A stretch of 36,287 bases of DNA, taken from NCBI GenBank assembly GCA_965369385.1, contig CBDUQP010000015.1:1-36287 (forward strand). Direction: 5' to 3'. Under the pieces are notes generated by a model. The model saw only the letters and a list, made by a program, of their open reading frames with translations. It searched no databases and was not told where the DNA came from. Position numbers and translations under genes: made by a program. Position 1 is the stretch's first letter. Each line of letters begins with the position of its first letter. This document shows positions 1-6,341 of the stretch, in pieces. The DNA is from CBDUQP01 sp965369385. GTDB taxonomy: Bacteria; Planctomycetota; Phycisphaerae; SM23-33.

Positions 1-50
1 AGTGTTACCCATGTGCCAGGACTGATGTGTTACCTATGTAACCGGATTAG
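1..50. repeat. Two 14-nt direct repeats at the window edge, possible insertion-sequence end
   Basis: GTGTTACCCATGTG at 2-15 recurs as GTGTTACCTATGTA at 27-40, 25 nt apart. Closely spaced terminal direct repeats of this sort occur at the ends of some insertion sequences (IS21-like ends carry several), but no transposase lies inside the window, so the assignment depends on sequence to the left of base 1. Confidence 0.3.
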
Positions 51-60
51 ACCAAGGCTC

Positions 61-103
61 AGAACCCCGCAAGGGGTGGCCAGAGAAGCTTAACAGCGCG
101 TTG
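61..103 (+). repeat. Dispersed repeat module, copy 1 of 3
   Basis: A 43-nt module beginning AGAACCCCG and containing AAGGGGTGGC and AGAGAAG. It recurs at 3025-3066 in the same orientation and at 3099-3141 inverted, with only a few substitutions and one indel. No coding potential is apparent. The copies lie on both sides of the nfnAB operon. Confidence 0.75.
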
Positions 104-160
104 ATACCTGAAACCGGGCAACTTTTGTGCCAATTATTCGTGTTAATTCGCAGTCAGCAT

Positions 161-187
161 CTCCCCCCGGCCCTTCGGGCCGGGGAG
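161..187 (+). terminator. GC-rich hairpin without T-tract
   Basis: The arms CTCCCC..GGCCC and GGGCCGGGGAG pair around a TTC loop, with a two-C bulge in the left arm. No U-run follows, so it is either a non-canonical terminator for a gene left of the window or part of the repeat cluster at 61-275. Together with 203-243 it makes up most of the gene-free stretch 1-597. Confidence 0.35.
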
Positions 188-202
188 TATAGAGAGCTGT
201 AT

Positions 203-272
203 CCGGGGGCTGCACCGCGACTTACGTCGCAGCTTACCCCCGGCTAACTGCCCATCGGACCTTCGGCCCGAA
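203..272. repeat. Hairpin plus GGCTAACTGC module shared with the 2943-3215 region
   Basis: CCGGGGG at 203-209 pairs with CCCCCGG at 237-243, and an inner GCGAC/GTCGC pair lies between them. The stretch 241-270 (GGCTAACTGC followed by TCGGACCTTCGGCC) is repeated in inverted form at about 2943-2968, just downstream of nfnB. The rest of 1-597 holds no convincing gene. Confidence 0.6.
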
Positions 273-480
273 CAGCAACGGCAACAGCAACAACTATAAC
301 GGCAGTGCCATTGTGCCAGATCCCTTCAATACTGCCCCAAACACTGCAAGCATCCACATTGCCTGCATGAATGAACAACTTTTTTGCAGTCGCCTCGGAT
401 AGTCGATTGTCGACAATCCGCCGGCATAACCCTTTACAATAGCGGCAGAAACACGCCCGTCTCGCCCCAACGGCTGCACG

Positions 481-507
481 TATAACACCTTCCTGTAAAG
501 TGTTATA
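481..507. promoter_or_regulatory. Palindrome upstream of the nfnA promoter, possible operator
   Basis: TATAACAC (481-488) and GTGTTATA (500-507) are perfect inverted arms around an 11-nt spacer. They lie 15 nt upstream of the nfnA -35 box, a plausible place for a transcription factor. The arms do not match a redox-sensing Rex operator. No regulator can be named. Confidence 0.35.
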
Positions 508-521
508 AGGCACATGAACCT

Positions 522-549
522 TTGACGCCCCGTTTCGATCTGGTACTAT
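522..549 (+). promoter_or_regulatory. Sigma70-type promoter of nfnAB
   Basis: TTGACG (522-527), a 16-nt spacer and TACTAT (544-549) lie about 50 nt upstream of the nfnA ATG at 598. An AAGG ribosome-binding site sits at about 584-587. It is the best -35/-10 pair in the left flank. Confidence 0.6.
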
Positions 550-597
550 GCGTGGCTAACGTTCGTTTGGATTCCCGCGTATGACAAGGTATTAACC

Positions 598-1449
598 ATG
601 CATGAAGTAACCTCCAATGAAGTGCTCGCACCCAACGTCCACAAGATGGTCGTCTCCGCCCCACGCGTGGCCGCCGCCCGCAAACCAGGGCAATTCGTCA
701 TCGTCAGATGCTGCGAAGGCGCCGAGAGAATCCCCCTTACAATCGCAGATGCCGACCCTGACGCCGGCACTATAACGCTCATAATCCAAGCACTTGGCAA
801 AGGCACCAAGCAGATCGTGGACCTGCAGACAGGCCAGGACCTGCGAGATGTCGCCGGTCCGCTGGGCGAAGAAACCGAGATCGAAAACTGGGGCAAGGTG
901 GTGTGCGTAGGTGGCGGTGTGGGAACGGCCGTCCTGTATCCGCTCGCCAAGGCCCTCGCCGAAGCAGGCAACGAGGTTGTCACCATAATCGGCGGGAGGA
1001 GCGAACCGTTCGTGATCCTTCGCGACGAGCTGGCGGCTTTCTCCAAGAAGGTCCTGGTGACCACCGAGGATGGCTCGCTGGGCACGCAGGGATTCGTTAC
1101 CGCTCCCCTCCAGGAGATCATCGACGACGAAGCCCGCAAACCTGCGGCAGTGTTTGCAGTTGGCCCGGTGCCCATGATGGCGGCCGTCGCCAACGCCACG
1201 CGCGACGCCGGAATAAAGACGATTGTCAGCCTCAACCCGATCATGGTTGACGGAACGGGAATGTGCGGCGGATGCCGCGTGACAGTGGGCGGTGAAGTGA
1301 AATTCGCGTGCGTTGACGGCCCGGAATTCGATGGTCACCTTGTAGACTTCAAGGAACTGGCGTCTCGCCAGGCAACCTACAAGCACATTGAAGGCAAATG
1401 CCATCTGAATACAAAACTTGAGCAACTAAAGGCAGAGGACACGAAGTGA
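598..1449 (+). CDS. nfnA: Ferredoxin:NADP+ oxidoreductase subunit alpha (NfnA/SudB type, FAD and [2Fe-2S])
   Basis: This 283-residue protein is the small flavoprotein subunit that, with the next gene product, couples NADH and reduced ferredoxin to NADP+ in the cytoplasm by flavin-based electron bifurcation. The N-terminal part (about 1-95) is the FAD-binding barrel with RIPLTIAD at 44-51. The nucleotide-binding part starts with VCVGGGVGTAVLYP at 102-115. The C-terminal iron-sulfur site has C223, C226 and C238 with D218 nearby, matching the Asp plus three Cys ligands known for NfnA. Homologues also act as dihydroorotate dehydrogenase electron-transfer subunit (PyrK), but the adjacent GltA-like gene favours Nfn. 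The stop codon overlaps the next start as GTGA, so translation is probably coupled. Confidence 0.88.
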   Translation: MHEVTSNEVLAPNVHKMVVSAPRVAAARKPGQFVIVRCCEGAERIPLTIADADPDAGTITLIIQALGKGTKQIVDLQTGQDLRDVAGPLGEETEIENWGKVVCVGGGVGTAVLYPLAKALAEAGNEVVTIIGGRSEPFVILRDELAAFSKKVLVTTEDGSLGTQGFVTAPLQEIIDDEARKPAAVFAVGPVPMMAAVANATRDAGIKTIVSLNPIMVDGTGMCGGCRVTVGGEVKFACVDGPEFDGHLVDFKELASRQATYKHIEGKCHLNTKLEQLKAEDTK

Positions 1450-2870
1450 ACGCTGAACTCACCGGCAAAGAAAGAATGGCAATCGAGCGATGCTCAATGC
1501 CCGAGCAAGACGCAGAGCAGCGGGCAACGAACTTCAAGGAAGTTAACCTCGGCCTGTCGGAAGAAATAGCGATAAGGGAAGCCCAGCGATGCCTGCTTTG
1601 TAAGAATCGCCCATGTGTCGCCGGTTGCCCGGTGGCTGTGCGCATACCTGAATTCCTGGCTGAACTCGCCAAGGGCGATATCGCCGCAGCCGCCGAAATC
1701 CTCAGAGAAGACAACGCCCTGCCCGCCACCACCGGCCGCGTATGCCCGCAGGAAGTACAGTGCGAAACGCTGTGCATTCGTGGAAAGAAAGGCGATCCGG
1801 TAGCAGTCGGATGGCTTGAACGATTCGTCGCCGACTGGGCATCGCAGAACATGGCCGCCCCGGCGCCCGTGGCAGACGCCTCAAAAACCGGGCGAAAAGT
1901 AGCCGTCGTGGGATCAGGCCCGGGCGGGCTTACCGCTGCGGGCGAACTGGCCCGCGCCGGACACGATGTGACCGTACTCGAAGCGCTGCACACTTCCGGC
2001 GGCGTGCTGCGTTACGGTATTCCCGAATTCCGCCTTCCAAAAGGCATTGTGGACAAGGAAGTCGAAAATCTTAGATCGCTTGGCGTCACATTCGAATTCA
2101 ACGTGATCGTCGGAAAAACCCTTACAATCGACCAGATCATGCAGGAGTTCGACGCATGCTTCATCGCCAACGGTGCGGGCCTGCCGATGTTCATGAACAT
2201 CCCCGGCGAGAACCTCAAGGGCGTCTACTCTGCCAATGAGTATCTCACTCGCGTTAACCTGATGGGCGCGTACCTGCCCGATAGCCCCACCCCCATCCTG
2301 AAGGCCGACACCGCCATAATCTTCGGCGGAGGCAATACCGCGATGGACGGTGTACGTACTGCCAAGCGGCTTGGTGCCTCGCGCGCTATACTGGCCTACA
2401 GGCGAAGCCGCGACGAAATGCCCGCCCGCCTCGAAGAGATCAAGCACGCCGAAGAGGAAGGTATCGAATTCATGTTCCTCGTATCGCCGCTTGATCTTGG
2501 CGGCGACGAAGACGGATGGCTGCGAAGCGTGAAGCTCCAACGCATGGAACTCGGCGAGCCGGACGCTTCAGGCCGCCGCCGCCCCGTGCCCGTGGAAGGC
2601 AGCGAATTCACGCTTGATGTGCAGGTTGCAATCGTCGCGATTGGCACGATGGCAAACCCCCTGCTGACGGCTACCTGCCCTGATCTGAAGCTGAACAAAT
2701 GGGGCAATATCGAAGCCGACGAAAACCTGATGACTTCGATCCCGGGCGTGTTCGCAGGCGGCGATATTGTCCGCGGCGGAGCGACGGTAATCCTGGCGAT
2801 GGGCGACGGAAAAAACGCCGCCAAATCGATGGACGAATATCTGAAGAACTTGAAGAGCTTGAAGAGCTGA
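1446..2870 (+). CDS. nfnB: NfnB / glutamate synthase small-subunit-like oxidoreductase (NADPH-dependent)
   Basis: At 474 residues this has the size and order of the GltD/NfnB family. The N-terminal Fe-S domain has C49, C52, C57 and C61 (CLLCKNRPCVAGC) and a second cluster of Cys at 100, 106 and 110. The first dinucleotide fold, VAVVGSGPGGLTAAGELARA at 152-171, binds FAD. The second, IIFGGGNTAMDGVRTAKRLG at 291-310, binds NADP(H). Such proteins are often annotated gltA (homotetrameric glutamate synthase), but without a large glutamate-forming subunit and directly behind nfnA, the NADH-dependent ferredoxin:NADP+ oxidoreductase role is better supported. GTG start, overlapping nfnA by 4 nt. The 3' end carries short tandem repeats encoding LKNLKSLKS that run across the stop codon. 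Confidence 0.88.
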   Translation: MNAELTGKERMAIERCSMPEQDAEQRATNFKEVNLGLSEEIAIREAQRCLLCKNRPCVAGCPVAVRIPEFLAELAKGDIAAAAEILREDNALPATTGRVCPQEVQCETLCIRGKKGDPVAVGWLERFVADWASQNMAAPAPVADASKTGRKVAVVGSGPGGLTAAGELARAGHDVTVLEALHTSGGVLRYGIPEFRLPKGIVDKEVENLRSLGVTFEFNVIVGKTLTIDQIMQEFDACFIANGAGLPMFMNIPGENLKGVYSANEYLTRVNLMGAYLPDSPTPILKADTAIIFGGGNTAMDGVRTAKRLGASRAILAYRRSRDEMPARLEEIKHAEEEGIEFMFLVSPLDLGGDEDGWLRSVKLQRMELGEPDASGRRRPVPVEGSEFTLDVQVAIVAIGTMANPLLTATCPDLKLNKWGNIEADENLMTSIPGVFAGGDIVRGGATVILAMGDGKNAAKSMDEYLKNLKSLKS

Positions 2871-2889
2871 AGAATCTGAAGAGCAAGAA
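2839..2889 (+). repeat. Short TTGAAGAGC-like tandem repeat across the nfnB stop codon
   Basis: About five imperfect 9-nt units (CTGAAGAAC, TTGAAGAGC, TTGAAGAGC and so on) run from the last codons of nfnB past its TGA at 2868-2870. Replication slippage here would change the C-terminal length without harming the folded domains. Confidence 0.6.
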
Positions 2890-2962
2890 CGGGGGCCGGC
2901 GTCTGTTTTGGTCGTTTTGGGCCGTTTTTTTTTTGTTGTTAGGGCCGAAGGTCCGACGAGCA

Positions 2963-3215
2963 GTTAGCCGGGCGGTGACCGAGCTTTTCTGAGGGAACCC
3001 CCGGATCCAGGATCCCCACCAACAAGAACCCCGAAGGGGTGGCAAGAGAAGTCTTTCAGCGGGTTGGGGCCACAAGAACTGCCCACTTGTCAGGCATTCA
3101 AATCGCTGGTCAGCTTCTCTTGCCACCCCTGTCGGGGTTCTGATTGTTTTGGGGGCTTGGTTCCGGGGGTTCCTTGCCTGCCGGAGGCAGGCAAAACAGT
3201 CACCGCCCGGCTAAC
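2963..3215. repeat. Nested imperfect inverted repeat, about 250 bp
   Basis: Three arm pairs are nested: GTTAGCCGGGCGGTGAC at 2963-2979 with its exact reverse complement at 3199-3215; GGAACCCCCGGA at 2994-3005 with 3162-3173; and the AGAACCCCG module at 3025-3066 with 3099-3141. A further 9-bp hairpin (TTGCCTGCC/GGCAGGCAA, 3174-3194) sits in the right half. There is no gene in 2871-3447; a run of ten T at about 2933-2942, just after nfnB, may help terminate its transcript. Half of the same modules occur at 61-272. It resembles a MITE-like or REP-cluster element, but target-site duplications were not found. Confidence 0.7.
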
Positions 3216-3447
3216 CGCTTGCCCACCCCGTTGGGGTTCAACGGCAAAACGGACAAACGAACAAACAACCAAAAACAAAAGGCTCTCCTGCAGAATTGCG
3301 GATAAATTACTGGCATAGATCAGGCCCATTCTCCTCTGCCCGCCATAAAATCAAGTCGCACACGGACCGTCAACGTTGCTGATGCGGCATGTACGCCCAT
3401 GCGGTTATGTGGTATGATGACGCGTACACTTGTTTTAAGGGTCAGCG

Positions 3448-4239
3448 ATGGTCACTCCACATACAATTCTTGTTGCCAAATACTCCGGTGCTGCTAGCAA
3501 CACGTATGTCCAGGCGTATTTCATCGTAACGCTGATCGTTTCCGGACTGCGATACCTGCGAATCGAGGGAGCCGAACTCCGGAATCCCGGCCCGATCATA
3601 TTGGCACAGGCCGAGGGCATGATCGTTGAGTACGAATACAACGATCCTCGCGAAAACTGGCTGGTTCAGGTAGACACGCCATCAGCGAGACCGGGAGTTA
3701 GAAAAGGTACCGTGGAGATCGAGTACGAAGGAACATGGACCCCGATACCGAGTGTCACGAAGCTCCCTGTCGAGAAAGTTGTCGGCTGGAAGATGGAGTT
3801 CATGCGAATGCTTGAGGCGTTCAAAACTCCCCTGCCAACCAATAGGCTGCGAGTCGCCCTGGGGTTTACCAATGTGTTGCGTAACATCATCGATAGCCGC
3901 TGCGACAGGCTGGCAACAACGCCTGCACAAGAGCTAAAGGTCCTGATAGACCAGGGGCTGGCAGCAACTTTTACGCTTGAGGAACTCAGCAGGAGATGCG
4001 GATACAGTCCGGATCATCTTCGGCGGATGTTCCGCAAGGAATACGGGACAACACCACTGGCGTATTTCAATCAGAGTCGCATGGCCGAGGCAATGGGCTT
4101 GCTGGCCAACACGTCACTAACGGTCAAGGAAATTGCGTACAAGACTGGATTCCGTCACGTGTCTCACTTCAGCGCGATGTTCCGCAAGACCTTCAACGAA
4201 TCGCCAAGCGAAGCCATCTCAAAACTACGACTACGCTAA
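3448..4239 (+). CDS. AraC-family transcriptional regulator
   Basis: A 263-residue DNA-binding protein. The C-terminal 100 residues form the typical AraC double helix-turn-helix: first LEELSRRCGYSPDHLRRMFR (about 177-196), then VKEIAYKTGFRHVSHFSAMF (about 231-250), followed by the conserved F..SP. The N-terminal 140 residues show a cupin-like, beta-rich pattern without a recognisable signature, so the ligand is unknown. The ATG at 3448 is preceded by AAGGG at a suitable distance. It stands alone, flanked by the nested repeat on its left and converging on the PEP-CTERM gene on its right. Its target cannot be told from the sequence. Confidence 0.85.
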   Translation: MVTPHTILVAKYSGAASNTYVQAYFIVTLIVSGLRYLRIEGAELRNPGPIILAQAEGMIVEYEYNDPRENWLVQVDTPSARPGVRKGTVEIEYEGTWTPIPSVTKLPVEKVVGWKMEFMRMLEAFKTPLPTNRLRVALGFTNVLRNIIDSRCDRLATTPAQELKVLIDQGLAATFTLEELSRRCGYSPDHLRRMFRKEYGTTPLAYFNQSRMAEAMGLLANTSLTVKEIAYKTGFRHVSHFSAMFRKTFNESPSEAISKLRLR

Positions 4240-4294
4240 ATGCCGCGCAAAAACAATGCGGCATGATCCCCGTCAACCGGGCACCATGCCGCAT
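4240..4294. terminator. Bidirectional hairpin between convergent genes
   Basis: ATGCGGCATG (4256-4265) pairs perfectly with CATGCCGCAT (4285-4294), and an inner CCCG/CGGG pair lies in the loop. An upstream ATGCCGC at 4240-4246 can instead pair with GCGGCAT at 4258-4264, giving a competing stem. It lies between the stop of the AraC gene (4239) and that of the PEP-CTERM gene (4325), as expected for a shared terminator, although no long T-run is present. Confidence 0.55.
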
Positions 4295-4324
4295 GAATAT
4301 GCAATGGACGACAACTATCAGCGA

Positions 4325-5218
4325 CTAGCGACGTCTTCTCAGAAACGCCAGTCCGCCTGCTGCCAGCAGAACCATCGTAGCCGGTTCGGGAACAACCGCC
4401 GCCTGAACATCGCCCTGGGCACTATCAGACACCAGCGACAACGCCGCGTAGGCAGTGGAATAGGATGAACTCCACAGGACGGTTCCGGTAGTGAGATCGA
4501 TCTGATCAATACCGCCTGAAGCCTTGGTAGCCCACAGTCTGCCCATCAGGGGATTATAGGCAATGCTCGTATAGACCTCTGTGAGCGTACCGAGAGCAGT
4601 CGCATAACCGGTCGCTCTGGCAACCAGATCCACGCCGCCGTCGGACCTGGCTGCAAAGACATCTTGACCAGCCGACGACAACGCCACGTAGCTATTGCCA
4701 GCCAGTCCGGCCCAGCGAATCGTACCGTCAGTCCTGACAACGTTGATTCCGCCGGCAGCGGGAGTGGCCCATATCTCAGCATCCGTACTATTGTAGGCAA
4801 GAGCATTGTAAACGGTGCTGTTGGATCCGACGGCCACAGCAAGGCCATCAACTGGCGAAATCAGATCGATACCGCCTGCCGCATCAGCAGCATACACAGT
4901 ACCGCCGTACCACTTGCCGGGAATATTGCCTGGAACGAGTGACAATGCAGTGTATTGAGTCGCGAAGGCCGAGCTCCAGCGAACATTCCCGCCGACCTGC
5001 ACCATATCGACGCCACCGTCGGCCTTGGCGGCCCATGACTCCCTGGCCGGCATATACTGATTGTACGCCAACGCCACATAATCGCTGGTGGTCGGCATTG
5101 CAACCGGCACGCCCGTGGCTATGGGAATCAGATCTACCGTTCCCGTCTGTGCTGACGCCACGCCGGCAGTACTGATAACCGCCACCATCGCCAATAGAAT
5201 TAACGTTTTTCTCATCAT
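4325..5218 (-). CDS. PEP-CTERM sorting-domain protein with internal repeats
   Basis: A secreted, surface-directed protein of 297 residues. It starts with a signal peptide (MMRKTLILLAMVAVISTAGV, cleavage near ASA-Q) and ends with a PEP-CTERM anchor (VVPEPATMVLLAAGG then FLRRRR), the signal read by an exosortase; no exosortase gene lies in the window. The mature part consists of about six repeats of 35-40 residues of the form WA..A.GGID.V...G...W......Y.AL, suggesting a beta-propeller-like fold. The ATG at 5218 was chosen because AGGAG (5226-5230 on the other strand) stands 7 nt upstream; an in-frame extension to 5353 would bury the signal peptide behind low-complexity sequence. Function unknown; perhaps an extracellular matrix component. 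Confidence 0.85.
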   Translation of the reverse strand: MMRKTLILLAMVAVISTAGVASAQTGTVDLIPIATGVPVAMPTTSDYVALAYNQYMPARESWAAKADGGVDMVQVGGNVRWSSAFATQYTALSLVPGNIPGKWYGGTVYAADAAGGIDLISPVDGLAVAVGSNSTVYNALAYNSTDAEIWATPAAGGINVVRTDGTIRWAGLAGNSYVALSSAGQDVFAARSDGGVDLVARATGYATALGTLTEVYTSIAYNPLMGRLWATKASGGIDQIDLTTGTVLWSSSYSTAYAALSLVSDSAQGDVQAAVVPEPATMVLLAAGGLAFLRRRR

Positions 5219-5299
5219 AATGCGTCTCCTTGTGTTATTACCGCTCATTCTCCGGCCTCCATCGACCCCATGTCTGACACTCGCCTGAACCAGGCCCGA

Positions 5300-5326
5300 C
5301 TTGGCTTGGCTTGACTTGACTTGACT
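5300..5326. repeat. Pentanucleotide tandem repeat CTTGR
   Basis: Five consecutive 5-nt units (CTTGG twice, CTTGA three times) followed by a partial unit. It lies about 80 nt upstream of the PEP-CTERM gene start, in its probable promoter region, where a change in unit number could alter promoter spacing. That effect is only a possibility. Confidence 0.6.
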
Positions 5327-5789
5327 CTGCCTGCTGAAACACTCTACTTCCAATTGCTACATTCCCGATTCTATGGCGATTGCCACTTATGCGATACAGC
5401 GCACTTCCTGCATCTCTTATAGATTTCCGCTCACCCAACAAGGCTCGCCTAGAACGCCACTAACACCCCTTCGCATCCCCTCTTTCTGCGTGCTGTCCAC
5501 ACATTTAAAGGACTTATGAGATTCCGGGTTCAGGCAGCGTATTATGTAATTCCTGCATAATACAGTTGATCGTGGGAGGCGAATTCACGTTTGAAGTGCG
5601 ACGAGGGGATTATGGAACACTTCAACGGGTGTTTTGTAGTTGAGGTATTATGGATGTCGCGGTTCTTTGCGCGAAAGCGGACACGTATATGCGATGCGCC
5701 TGCGGCTGCGATTCTTATACATGTCCCCGCTGGCATGCGGCAGGCAGGTGCGTATTGGGATCGCGGCTGCGCCCTGCGTCGCTGAAGCT

Positions 5790-5812
5790 ACCTGCCTGCC
5801 GGACAGGCAGGT
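5790..5812. repeat. Palindrome of the CCTG family
   Basis: ACCTGCCTG (5790-5798) and CAGGCAGGT (5804-5812) are perfect arms around CCGGA. Similar GCCTGCC/GGCAGGC hairpins are at 3174-3194 and 29510-29531, all in intergenic DNA, so this is a dispersed small palindrome. It abuts the 49-nt repeat at 5821. Confidence 0.6.
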
Positions 5813-5820
5813 GCAGGACA

Positions 5821-5870
5821 GGCGCAGGCATATATTAATATACTGACCGATGGGGCGGGTCTTGATGCGG
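5821..5870 (+). repeat. 49-nt dispersed element, copy 1 (divergent)
   Basis: It starts GCGCAG (5823-5828), followed by an AT-rich core (CATATATTAATATACTGAC) and a GC-rich end (GATGGGGCGGG then TTGATGCGG). It aligns without gaps to the reverse strand at 10716-10764 and 19804-19854. The core differs from those two by three transitions and one other change. The rest of 5219-6341 holds no supported gene; a cluster of TGCACCATTTT-like motifs lies at 6081-6146. Confidence 0.65.
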
Positions 5871-6080
5871 GGGATTGTGGGGTTTCGTGGGGTAGAGCGA
5901 AAAAAGAATCGTGAGAGTCTCCCGACCAGCACGCCAAAACACACGCAAGCAACATGCAAAGACGCTGCGAAAACGGCGGTTTTTGCAAATGTTACATGAT
6001 TTAACGTTCAATTAAATTATGAATAATGGTAACGGCTGGCAGATTCGGCACTTAATGGCCGATTTTCAACGCTGAAAAAG

Positions 6081-6146
6081 GTGCACAAGTTGGCATTCGT
6101 GCACCATTTTTCGCAATTCTGCACCATTTTGCACCATTGCACATTT
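6081..6146. repeat. Cluster of TGCACCATTTT-like motifs
   Basis: GTGCAC (6081), GTGCACCATTTT (6099), TGCACCATTTT (about 6120), TGCACCATTGCAC (about 6130). A similar cluster lies at 19604-19650, again some 150-210 nt from a copy of the 49-nt element and on the same side of it. The two may be parts of one degenerate, roughly 300-nt repeat. Confidence 0.45.
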
Positions 6147-6341
6147 CGCAATATCCGTGGCTCTATGCTTGTGAGGTCGGCCGGGTTTCGTGGGAGTCCG
6201 CACAAGTATTCTTAGTCAGAAATTGGTTACTGGTGAGGCACCGTTCGATGGAAGACATACTCTATCGACGCACATGGAAGGGGCGGCAACCCATACAAGA
6301 GAAAAACATGGTCTGTGCGGCTTGTTATGATGATGCGTAGG

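Noticed and set aside
481..507. Rex (NADH-sensing) operator upstream of nfnA
   Set aside because: The arms TATAACAC/GTGTTATA do not match the TTGTGA-type Rex half-sites.
592..1425. 277-residue open frame on the minus strand over nfnA
   Set aside because: It is antisense to a clear NfnA with conserved motifs, has no recognisable motif of its own and reflects codon bias of the real gene.
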